DNA of 47,886 nt from Chitinophaga pinensis (GTDB lineage: Bacteria > Bacteroidota > Bacteroidia > 2-12-FULL-35-15): assembly GCA_945865315.1 (NCBI GenBank), contig CAMBDK010000010.1, positions 1 to 47,886 on the forward strand, read 5' to 3'. Both the position numbers and the translations under genes were made by a program. The notes beneath the pieces are model-generated. The model did no database searches. It saw only the letters and a list, made by a program, of their open reading frames with translations, and was not told the DNA's origin. Positions 10,114 through 16,992 of this stretch are shown in pieces; within the stretch, counting starts at the first letter, position 1; each line of letters starts with the position of its first letter.

Positions 10114-10141
10114 CGTTAATTAAAAATTAAAATAATGTTAA
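10114..10141 (-). promoter_or_regulatory. Three TTAA(C) boxes at 11-bp spacing upstream of the TonB receptor
   Basis: On the minus strand TTAACA (from 10141), TTAATT (from 10130) and TTAACG (from 10119) are spaced by exactly 11 bp, ending about 53 nt before the receptor start. Tandem 11-bp direct repeats are the architecture of Pho boxes, and TTAACA is the half-site of the Bacillus PhoP box. The flank CTTAACATTA is shared with the upstream region of the secreted partner. The regulator itself is inference. Confidence 0.45.
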
Positions 10142-10349
10142 GGAAATGCTTATTTATCTCCAGTTTAGTAATATTAATATAATCGTAACTTAACATTTGG
10201 ATCATATTTAAAAATCAATTTTATACTAATTTATATACTAAATCATAATAAAATAGGGCATATCAATAAAGACTTGTCAATTCTAAAAATCTTCTTTTTC
10301 CCTTGTTTTCTTTTTTATAATAAATCCCCAAATTATATGTCTATTTTAA

Positions 10350-10357
10350 TATCTTTG
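10350..10357 (+). promoter_or_regulatory. -7 element TATCTTTG
   Basis: This matches the Bacteroidota -7 consensus TAnnTTTG, about 58 nt before the ATG of the small secreted ORF at 10416. No TTG is found at the expected -33 distance. The 10062-10415 gap otherwise holds only the TTAA boxes and AT-rich sequence. Confidence 0.35.
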
Positions 10358-10415
10358 TTTTGTTCAAGTTATTTTAAAAGTTTCACTAATCACCTGATTT
10401 TCAAACACAACTCAA

Positions 10416-10523
10416 ATGCATGAAATAAAAAACTTTGTCTTGCTTTCATTCTTTTTCATAGCGTTAAGCATAAACGCGCAGGAAAATAAATCTCCAAAAC
10501 TTGCACTCATAAAATTTATTTGA
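10416..10523 (+). pseudogene. Truncated secreted-protein gene (signal peptide only)
   Basis: This 35-codon ORF encodes a textbook signal peptide (MHEIKNFVLLSFFFIALSIN, then AQEN) followed by only KSPKLALIKFI and a TGA stop. It has a -7 promoter match upstream. No coding sequence continues in any frame before the next gene at 10585. The simplest reading is the 5' remnant of a deleted outer-membrane or secreted protein gene. A genuine small secreted peptide is possible but less likely. Confidence 0.4.
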
Positions 10524-10584
10524 ACTATTTATTCGTTATTTAAAAATAAACTTCAAAAACAATTTAAATATTAATTTCAAAAAA

Positions 10585-11166
10585 TTGAAAAAAACACCCC
10601 AGTTTTATAAAGCAAAATTCTTTTATATTGTAATCTTATTGTTTTTTTCTTCTATAACAAGGGGAAATGAAGCTGATACTGTTAAAAAAAATCAATTGTT
10701 TGAATTGAGTTTTGGTCAATCACTGTTATTTATTTCAGATAGTAAAGTAGCGAATTTGCGAAATAGGGAGGCTGTAATTATTCCAACAAATGCAATACTT
10801 TTTTTTGCTGAATTCTTTCCTCAAAAAAAAATTAGGATTCCTGTATTTTTCAATTTACCAACAGAAACTAAACAGTTTTTGATAAATAATTTACTAGTAA
10901 ATGAGCGCGCAAATCCATCTTTTGGTTTTGGAATAGAATATAATTTTTTTCAAATAAAGTTAGACTCGAAGTCCAAACTGGAATTTGAAATTGGACCTTT
11001 GGCAACTTTTGTTTTAGATAAAAACAATACGATAAGGGTACTTCCTACTTTAGCAGGCCGACTGCGCATCATGCGAGGGGAAGATTTTGTAATGTATATT
11101 GGTACAAGTTATTCAGTTGGGATTAATAGCTGGGGATTACTTTATGGAACAGGGACTGTTTTTTAA
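10585..11166 (+). CDS. Small outer-membrane beta-barrel protein, hypothetical
   Basis: The 193-residue frame starts with TTG. No in-frame ATG follows until late in the protein, and the TTG gives a good signal peptide (basic MKKTPQFYKAK, then FFYIVILLFFSSITRG). The mature part alternates hydrophobic and polar residues in strands ending with aromatic residues (FGFGIEYNFFQIKL, FEIGPLATFVL, LAGRLRIMRG, MYIGTSYSVGINSWGLLYG) and terminates in phenylalanine. This is the pattern of an 8-stranded barrel. I recognise no named family. It is transcribed divergently from the TonB receptor. A strong hairpin follows it. Confidence 0.65.
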   Translation: MKKTPQFYKAKFFYIVILLFFSSITRGNEADTVKKNQLFELSFGQSLLFISDSKVANLRNREAVIIPTNAILFFAEFFPQKKIRIPVFFNLPTETKQFLINNLLVNERANPSFGFGIEYNFFQIKLDSKSKLEFEIGPLATFVLDKNNTIRVLPTLAGRLRIMRGEDFVMYIGTSYSVGINSWGLLYGTGTVF

Positions 11167-11282
11167 TTATTTGTTACGGAATTACTAATGATATTCATTA
11201 GCGTACGAAACAAGTTTTTAAAATAAGGGAGTAAAAATTAAAACACGCTCTAAATAGAGTCCTTCCTGAGGAAGTGAAAAAG

Positions 11283-11314
11283 GGAAGCACAGCATTTCAG
11301 ATGTGCTTCCTTTT
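11283..11314. terminator. Bidirectional terminator between the barrel protein and tRNA-Arg
   Basis: A perfect 9-bp stem (GGAAGCACA / TGTGCTTCC, 10-nt loop) has TTTT on the plus side and CCCTTTTTC on the minus side. It can therefore end both the plus-strand barrel gene and the minus-strand tRNA. It starts 5 nt beyond the tRNA 3' end. Confidence 0.8.
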
Positions 11315-11318
11315 CAAG

Positions 11319-11390
11319 TAGTTTCGAGAGGAATCGAACCTCCATCAAAGCTTTAGGAAAGCCCTATTCTGTCCATTGAACTACGAAACC
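11319..11390 (-). tRNA. tRNA-Arg (anticodon CCT)
   Basis: A full cloverleaf can be drawn on the minus strand in 72 nt. Acceptor GGTTTCG pairs with CGAAACT (one G-U at the end) with discriminator A. D arm: GTTC/GAAT. Anticodon stem: GGGCT/AGCTT with loop TTCCTAA, giving anticodon CCT, which reads AGG. Variable loop: TGAT. T arm: GGAGG/CCTCT with TTCGATT. CCA is not encoded. A consensus promoter lies upstream and a strong hairpin downstream, so it is probably a single-gene transcript. Confidence 0.93.
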
Positions 11391-11428
11391 AAAAATACAT
11401 TATAAAAAAAGAACACATTTCCCTCGCA

Positions 11429-11458
11429 CAAAGATATACTTTCAAATACTTATTTCAA
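11429..11458 (-). promoter_or_regulatory. Promoter of tRNA-Arg, TTG-N19-TATCTTTG
   Basis: On the minus strand TTG (11458-11456), 19 nt, then TATCTTTG (11436-11429) match the Bacteroidota sigma-A consensus TTG-N17-23-TAnnTTTG in both boxes. The predicted transcription start is about 30 nt ahead of the tRNA 5' end. Confidence 0.7.
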
Positions 11459-11480
11459 GCCATTTAAAAAGATAAATTTA

Positions 11481-12749
11481 TCAGCATAAATTTACATTAA
11501 AACCTGCTGATTTTAAATCTTCCCAAAATTGAGGGTAAGATTTTGAAACAACTTCGGGTTTTTCAATTCGAATTTCCTTGTAAAGTATTGATAATGGGGC
11601 AAATGACATTGCCATGCGGTGGTCGTTATAGGTTGATACAGTTACTGTTGCAAACTCATTATTTGTTAGGCCTGCGTTTTGCCATTTGTGCGCCGCTTCT
11701 TTTATCTCTATTGAATTGTCAGTAATATTAACAAGGGCTCCAAATTTTTCTAATTCTGTTTTTAATCCAACAATTCTGTCACTTTCTTTCAGTTTTAAAG
11801 TTTTTAAACCTGTTAATTTAGCTTTGATGCCTAGAGCAAAACAAGTAATTGCAACTGTTTGGGCGATATCCGGACAATCTGTAAAATCGTATTCAAAACT
11901 CGATGTGATGTTTGCATTTTTTGTAAGTATTAAGTCGTTATTTTTAAAGTTTGAGCTCACTCCCAATTGCATGTATATTTCAGTTAATATAGCATCAGCT
12001 TGTGAAGATTTATTTTTTAATCCAGTTAAAATAATTTCCCCTTTATTACAAATAGCAACAATGCTAAACCAGTAGGAAGCAGATGACCAATCCGATTCAA
12101 TACTGTAAATAGTAGATTTAGGAGGAGCTATTAAAGATTTGGAAACATTTATTGTATTTAAATTTTTGCAAACAATAAGTCCGAATTCAGTTAAAATATC
12201 TATTGTCATTTGAATATATGGCCAAGAAACGATATTGTTTTTTAATGTGAGTGTTATTCCATTTTCAAATGTAGGGGCAATTAATAATAATGCTGAAATA
12301 AACTGACTGCTTACACTTCCGTCAATTTCTATTTTACCGCCTTTTAATATTTTACCATTTATTTTTAAAGGTGGAAAATTTTCTTTTTCTAAAAAAACAA
12401 TATCGGCACCTAAAGATTTTAAGGCTTTTACCAAATCACCAATAGGGCGATCTTTCATACGCTCCGAGCCTGTTAAAGTCCATTCGCCTTCTTTAGTTGA
12501 TAAATAGGCTGTTAAAAAACGCATATCAGTGCCAGCGTGATGAATATTTATTGTAGCACTTTTTTTGTTTTTTATTTGTGAAAGGGCATTTTTTAAAAGT
12601 AAGGAGTCTTCGGAAGTAGAATTGTTTTGAAAAATTAAATCTAATTCAAGTATTTCATTTAATATTAATAAACGATTATTAATACTTTTTGAGCCAGTAA
12701 GTTTAATGGTTGAATTTACAATATTTTTAGTGGAAGAAAGGGTCAGCAT
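11481..12749 (-). CDS. aroA: 3-phosphoshikimate 1-carboxyvinyltransferase (EPSP synthase)
   Basis: The enzyme joins shikimate-3-phosphate and phosphoenolpyruvate to make EPSP, the sixth step of the shikimate pathway, in the cytoplasm. Length 422 fits the family. Visible conserved features are the N-terminal substrate loop GSKSINNR (about residue 19), SSQFISALL, the DCPDIAQT catalytic region, LKLKESDRI (about residue 320), NDHRMAMSFA and the C-terminal VSKSYPQFWEDL. Its ATG overlaps the TAA of aroB by one base (TAATG), so the two are translationally coupled. The residues normally needed for catalysis all appear present. Confidence 0.95.
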   Translation of the reverse strand: MLTLSSTKNIVNSTIKLTGSKSINNRLLILNEILELDLIFQNNSTSEDSLLLKNALSQIKNKKSATINIHHAGTDMRFLTAYLSTKEGEWTLTGSERMKDRPIGDLVKALKSLGADIVFLEKENFPPLKINGKILKGGKIEIDGSVSSQFISALLLIAPTFENGITLTLKNNIVSWPYIQMTIDILTEFGLIVCKNLNTINVSKSLIAPPKSTIYSIESDWSSASYWFSIVAICNKGEIILTGLKNKSSQADAILTEIYMQLGVSSNFKNNDLILTKNANITSSFEYDFTDCPDIAQTVAITCFALGIKAKLTGLKTLKLKESDRIVGLKTELEKFGALVNITDNSIEIKEAAHKWQNAGLTNNEFATVTVSTYNDHRMAMSFAPLSILYKEIRIEKPEVVSKSYPQFWEDLKSAGFNVNLC

Positions 12750-13810
12750 TAAAAAGTGGAATTATAAAAATCAATAGCTTTTTTTATTTGACTGTCGGAT
12801 ATGATAACATCAAATTTACAAGAACCAATTTTATCAATTAGTGCAAATTGAAATTTATTGCCTTGTGATTTTTTATCGTTTTTCATTAATTCGATAATTG
12901 AAGTTAAATTGAGTTCATTTATTTTTTGTGGCTCAAATACTTTTTTTAATAAAGAAAAAACTTCCTGTAATTCTTTTTTTGACAGCAACTTTTTTTGAAA
13001 GGATAAGTGGCTTTCCACCATCATACCAATTAATATTGCTTCGCCATGTAATAATTCGTTATTAGTTCCTAATAGTATCGATTCTATTGCGTGACCAATA
13101 GTGTGTCCAAAGTTTAATATTTTTCTGTTGCCATTATCAAAGGGGTCTTTTAAGACTATTTTGTTTTTTAATGTTACACTTTTTAATAGCAATAGCTCCT
13201 TGGAAGATTTAGTAACTGTATTTTTTAATTCGTTCCAGAAATTTTTGTCGCAAATAAGGGCTATTTTAAAAATCTCAGCCAAGCCATTTTTATAATGCTG
13301 CTCAGGCAATGTGTTTAAATAATCCGGATTAATAAATACCCCTTTTGGTTGAGAAAAAGTACCAAGGGCATTTTTTAAAACACTTAAATTAATTCCAGTT
13401 TTGCCGCCTATGCTTGCGTCAGCCATTGCTAATAAAGTAGTTGGGATATTAATAAAATCGATTCCTCGTTTATAAATGGATGCGCAAAATCCCCCCAAAT
13501 CACTTACCACCCCACCGCCTAAATTGATAATAACAGCGTTTTTATCTGCCTTGTTTTCAATGAGAGTTTCCCAAACATAGGTGCTAATATTAATTGCCTT
13601 GCTTGCTTCGCCGCTTTCTAACTCAATTATATGTGCATCTCTTAAATTTGGACATTTATGTATTAAACTTGGCAAACAGAACTGAAAAGTATTTTCGTCG
13701 CAAATAATAAAGTGCGACGAATATTTATTTTTAGTGATTAATGAAGAAATGGATTTAAATATTTTTGTTCCAATTTCTACATTGTATCCATTTGATTTAA
13801 TTAAATACAT
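12749..13810 (-). CDS. aroB: 3-dehydroquinate synthase
   Basis: This NAD- and metal-dependent enzyme converts DAHP to 3-dehydroquinate, step two of the shikimate pathway. Of 353 residues, the NAD-binding core reads GGGVVSDLGGFCASIYKRG, followed by NIPTTLLAMADASIGGKTGI. The metal-binding histidine region LNFGHTIGHAIE and the LLHGEAILIGM motif come later. It is the first gene of the aroB-aroA pair, with pheA upstream on the same strand after a 224-bp gap. That gap has a small hairpin (13871-13892) but no clear promoter. Confidence 0.95.
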   Translation of the reverse strand: MYLIKSNGYNVEIGTKIFKSISSLITKNKYSSHFIICDENTFQFCLPSLIHKCPNLRDAHIIELESGEASKAINISTYVWETLIENKADKNAVIINLGGGVVSDLGGFCASIYKRGIDFINIPTTLLAMADASIGGKTGINLSVLKNALGTFSQPKGVFINPDYLNTLPEQHYKNGLAEIFKIALICDKNFWNELKNTVTKSSKELLLLKSVTLKNKIVLKDPFDNGNRKILNFGHTIGHAIESILLGTNNELLHGEAILIGMMVESHLSFQKKLLSKKELQEVFSLLKKVFEPQKINELNLTSIIELMKNDKKSQGNKFQFALIDKIGSCKFDVIISDSQIKKAIDFYNSTF

Positions 13811-14034
13811 ACCAAATTTAATTATTAATTATTTAAATTATTGTATTAAGCAATTGTGCGCTACTTGCTAATGCCTTCTGTGTGAAGGGCATCCATTTGA
13901 ATTTTTTTTATAAGCTTAGTTCAACATCCTTTTTGTTTAATCTTTTTAAGAATTTAATTATAAGCCAATGATAAAATCGCCTTTAATATTCAGCAATAAC
14001 TTTTGCAATTTTTACTCTGTTAAAGACTGTTTTT

Positions 14035-14868
14035 TTAAATGGACTCTGTTTTTTTATTTTTATACACACCTAGTATTTTTACGTGGTGCGTTTCCTTTGC
14101 TAATTCTTGCATGGTTTTTTCAAAGTTAAGCCTTTCTTCAAACTCAATATCCAAATGAAAAGAATAGGATTTTGTATTATTAGGAATAGGAACGCTTTGG
14201 ATTTTTGTTAAGTTTAATCCATTATTTTTTATAATAACCAATACATCCGATAGTTTTCCTGGTTCATTATTAGTTTGTAAAGTAATAGATGCTTTGTCAG
14301 GGTCGCTAACATAATCTTCGCATTTACTTAAAATATAAAATCTCGTAAAGTTTTGCTCCACATCACTTACTGATTCTATTAAAGTTTCCAAATTATATTG
14401 AATTGCAATTGCTGGTCCGCCTATTACTGCAAGTCTTCCACTAGAATCTTCGGAAACTAATTTGGCGCATGTAGAAGTATCTTTGTATTCTGTTATAACC
14501 ACCCCTTCAAGTTGCGAAAGGAAATTTTGACTTTGTCCTAAGGCCATCGGGTGCGAAATAATTTCAGTTAAATGTGTCAGTTTTGTTCCTGGCACAGCTA
14601 AAAGCTTTAACTCAATGGGCAAATAAATTTCACCAATTATTTTTAAGTCGTATTTTTCTATTAATTGGTAATTTAATAGTATGCTTCCTGCTATTTTGTT
14701 TTCAATGGCAATAATACCGTAATCGGCTTTGTTATTTACAATTTTATCGCACACCTCTTTAAATGAACCGCATTGTAAAGTAGATACGGTTTGACCGAAA
14801 TATTTTTTAGCCGCTAAATCGTGAAAGGATGCTACAGAGCCTTGAATGGCTATTAAATGATTTCTCAT
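14035..14868 (-). CDS. pheA: Prephenate dehydratase with C-terminal ACT domain
   Basis: It converts prephenate to phenylpyruvate in the phenylalanine branch. The 277 residues split into a catalytic domain (about 1-185), with the hallmark NFTRFYIL motif carrying the catalytic threonine, and an ACT regulatory domain (about 195-270). In place of the E. coli GALV and ESRP feedback motifs it has GKLS (NEPGKLSDVL) and QSVP (TKIQSVPIPN), so phenylalanine inhibition may differ. It is a stand-alone dehydratase, with no chorismate mutase domain fused. It is co-oriented with aroB/aroA. Confidence 0.92.
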   Translation of the reverse strand: MRNHLIAIQGSVASFHDLAAKKYFGQTVSTLQCGSFKEVCDKIVNNKADYGIIAIENKIAGSILLNYQLIEKYDLKIIGEIYLPIELKLLAVPGTKLTHLTEIISHPMALGQSQNFLSQLEGVVITEYKDTSTCAKLVSEDSSGRLAVIGGPAIAIQYNLETLIESVSDVEQNFTRFYILSKCEDYVSDPDKASITLQTNNEPGKLSDVLVIIKNNGLNLTKIQSVPIPNNTKSYSFHLDIEFEERLNFEKTMQELAKETHHVKILGVYKNKKTESI

Positions 14869-14890
14869 AGGATAATATTTAATGTTTTGT

Positions 14891-14978
14891 TTGTTTTAAT
14901 TTTCAATTAATTATCTTTGTCTAATGCCGGTTTTTCTTTCTCCAATTCTATCGTCCTGAAAAAAGTCTGCACTTTTTT
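14891..14978 (+). promoter_or_regulatory. Plus-strand promoter followed by a short hairpin
   Basis: TTG (14891-14893), 18 nt, then TATCTTTG (14912-14919) fit the Bacteroidota promoter well. About 40 nt later a perfect 8-bp hairpin (AAAAAAGT, loop CTGC, ACTTTTTT at 14959-14978) could act as an attenuator or early terminator. In between an ATG (14924) opens an 11-codon frame ending at a TGA. This lies 340-250 bp before the DUF6089 gene and points away from pheA. Confidence 0.45.
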
Positions 14979-15030
14979 ATTAATAATCCTGTTACAAGTT
15001 TACACATTTTTTTTAATCCTAAATAGGGTT

Positions 15031-15099
15031 TACATTTGTTTTACCAGAAGAAAGGGAAACGAACTCTGCTGAGGAGCAACTCGCTAGGAATAATCTGGT
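15031..15099 (+). ncRNA. Candidate small structured RNA or structured 5' leader
   Basis: The -7 box TACATTTG (15031-15038) is followed, at the distance expected for a transcription start, by a closed structure. ACCAGA (15043-15048) pairs perfectly with TCTGGT (15094-15099). Inside, CGA/TCG and a TGCT-GAGG-AGCA tetraloop hairpin can form. The segment is visibly richer in G and C than the surrounding intergenic DNA. I compared it by eye with SRP RNA, 6S, TPP, SAM and other common riboswitch cores and found no match. It may be an independent sRNA or the leader of the downstream envelope cluster. No -33 TTG is seen. Confidence 0.35.
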
Positions 15100-15201
15100 C
15101 AGATGAGCATTTGGATATTATTGCGGTTTTACAAAATTAATCTTTTGACAATTTCAATTTTAATTAACCAAATTTAACAATATTTAATAGGTAAAATCCG
15201 T

Positions 15202-15209
15202 TATATTTG
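15202..15209 (+). promoter_or_regulatory. -7 element TATATTTG before the DUF6089 gene
   Basis: A perfect TAnnTTTG, 21 nt before the TTG start at 15231. The expected transcription start leaves a leader of about 15 nt. No -33 TTG at the right distance. Confidence 0.45.
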
Positions 15210-15230
15210 TATTCCTTTAGGAACAAATAA

Positions 15231-16100
15231 TTGCCACATTTTACAATTTATAACAAATTGAAGAGTTTTTTTTTAATATTATTTATTGCTATAGTTTCAA
15301 CATTTACTGCGCTTTCGCAGCCCAAAAACAGAAGTTCTGAATTGGGCCTGTTTTTAGGTGCCAATTATTATATTGGGGACTTAAATCCACTTGGTCATTT
15401 TAATCAGTTTACAAAACCTGCTGGGGGGGTGGTTTTTCGCTATAATTTTAATGAGAGGTTAGCAGCTCGGGGTAATTTGTATTATGGAAGTATTGAAGGT
15501 GATGACTCCTTTTCAAACTCAGCCTCCCAGCAGCAGCGTAACTTAAGCTTTAATTCAAAAATTATAGAATTATCCTCGCAATTAGAATTTAATTTTTTAA
15601 ACTATTTGATAGGTGACGATAATAAACTGTTTTCCCCATATATTTTTGCTGGACTCGCAGGTTTTAAATTTAACCCTAAAGCAAATATTAATGGCAGTTG
15701 GGTAGAATTACAACCTCTTGGCACCGAAGGCCAAGGTTTAAATAATGGAGCAACAAAAAGAAAATATAAGCGCACCCAAATATCAATTCCTTTTGGAGTA
15801 GGTATTAAAACTAATTTATCAGCGCGTATTGGCCTTTCGGTTGAATGGGGCATGCGTAAAACATTTACTGATTATATCGACGATGTAAGTAAGCGGTATT
15901 ATGACCCTGCTGTTTTGGCTGTCAAACGCGGCGCAACAGCAGCTAATTTGTCTGACCCAAGTATTGGTACCGACCCTAATTTTAGTAATGTTGGCCGTCA
16001 GCGAGGAAATGCTATAACAAAAGATTGGTATGTATTTAGTGGAATAGCTTTAACAGTAAAGTTTAAGCAAAAAATAAAAAAATGCTACGGCGTTTATTAA
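15231..16100 (+). CDS. DUF6089-family outer-membrane beta-barrel protein
   Basis: 289 residues from a TTG start at 15231. A second TTG at 15258 would begin directly at KSFFLILFIAIVS, a tighter signal peptide ending TALSQ; neither has an ATG alternative. The mature N-terminus SELGLFLGANYYIGDLNP is the signature of the DUF6089 family, found beside uppS and bamA in Bacteroidota. Strand-like segments (VVFRYNFNERLAARGNLYYG, ISIPFGVGIKT, IGLSVEWGMRKTFTDYIDDV) suggest a barrel. The role is unknown; the neighbours suggest outer-membrane assembly. It is the first gene of the plus-strand cluster, 80 bp before uppS. Confidence 0.8.
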   Translation: MPHFTIYNKLKSFFLILFIAIVSTFTALSQPKNRSSELGLFLGANYYIGDLNPLGHFNQFTKPAGGVVFRYNFNERLAARGNLYYGSIEGDDSFSNSASQQQRNLSFNSKIIELSSQLEFNFLNYLIGDDNKLFSPYIFAGLAGFKFNPKANINGSWVELQPLGTEGQGLNNGATKRKYKRTQISIPFGVGIKTNLSARIGLSVEWGMRKTFTDYIDDVSKRYYDPAVLAVKRGATAANLSDPSIGTDPNFSNVGRQRGNAITKDWYVFSGIALTVKFKQKIKKCYGVY

Positions 16101-16180
16101 TTAGTAGGGCTGAAATTATTTATCAAATTAGTAGCTTAATAATTGCTTAGGCATTTATTAAATTAAAAAAAAATAATGTT

Positions 16181-16924
16181 TTGAGTTTAAAAGACAAAAT
16201 CGATCCTTCAAAATTACCTGAACATATTGCAATAATTATGGATGGTAATGGAAGGTGGGCAAAACAAAAGGGTGAAGAACGTATCTTTGGTCATGAAAGT
16301 GGCGTGAAATCAGTGCGCGATAGTGTGGAAGCTGCAGCCGAAATAGGAATTAAATTTCTTACGCTATATGCATTCTCTACCGAAAATTGGAATAGGCCAA
16401 AGGAAGAGGTGATTGCCCTTATGCAACTGCTCGTTTATAGTATAAATGCAGAAACGGAGACACTTAATAAAAACAGCATCTGCTTAAAAGCTATTGGCGA
16501 TTTAAAAAGTTTACCCAGCGATTGTTATAACGAACTGATGGAAGCTATTGATAAAACAAAAAACAATACCCGATTAACGCTTGTGCTTGCATTAAGCTAT
16601 AGTTCGCGGTGGGAGATTTTAAATGCGATGAAAAAAATTGCCCTTGAAATAGAAAATAAAACGCTTTCGGCAGCGGCAATTGATGAAAGCTGCATCCAAA
16701 AACACTTGTGCACTGTAAATATACCCGATCCCGAATTAATGATTCGCACTAGCGGTGAGCACCGAATTAGTAATTTTTTATTATGGCAAATAGCTTATTC
16801 TGAACTTTATTTTACAGATAAGCTCTGGCCCGATTTCGGTAAAGAAGATTTATACGAAGCTATACTCGATTATCAAAATAGGGAACGCCGCTTTGGAAAA
16901 ACTAGTGAACAGTTGATTTTATAA
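16181..16924 (+). CDS. uppS: Isoprenyl transferase (undecaprenyl diphosphate synthase)
   Basis: This cytoplasmic cis-prenyltransferase extends farnesyl diphosphate to the C55 lipid carrier used for peptidoglycan and surface glycans. The 247-residue protein starts with TTG; the nearby ATG upstream runs into a TGA at once. Family motifs are intact: HIAIIMDGNGRWAKQKG (catalytic Asp, P-loop), FSTENWNRPKEEV, and the C-terminal RTSGEHRISNFLLWQ with ELYFTDKLWPDF. It stands 68 bp before bamA in the conserved envelope order. Confidence 0.96.
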   Translation: MSLKDKIDPSKLPEHIAIIMDGNGRWAKQKGEERIFGHESGVKSVRDSVEAAAEIGIKFLTLYAFSTENWNRPKEEVIALMQLLVYSINAETETLNKNSICLKAIGDLKSLPSDCYNELMEAIDKTKNNTRLTLVLALSYSSRWEILNAMKKIALEIENKTLSAAAIDESCIQKHLCTVNIPDPELMIRTSGEHRISNFLLWQIAYSELYFTDKLWPDFGKEDLYEAILDYQNRERRFGKTSEQLIL

Positions 16925-16992
16925 GATGAAAAAAAACAATCTTGATTAATCATTAATTTCTGAATACTTAAAGCCTCTTAATTAAAAGTACA

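Noticed and set aside
13813-13820. TAAATTTG directly before aroB as its promoter
   Set aside because: It would place the transcription start at or inside the start codon and has no -33 box; probably chance in AT-rich DNA.
13871-13892. Hairpin plus T-run between aroB and pheA as a terminator
   Set aside because: The T-run is on the plus strand, where no gene precedes it; on the minus strand no U-tract follows.
14035-14868. Non-standard ACT motifs in PheA as loss of function
   Set aside because: The catalytic TRF motif is intact, and the ACT motif varies widely among stand-alone prephenate dehydratases.
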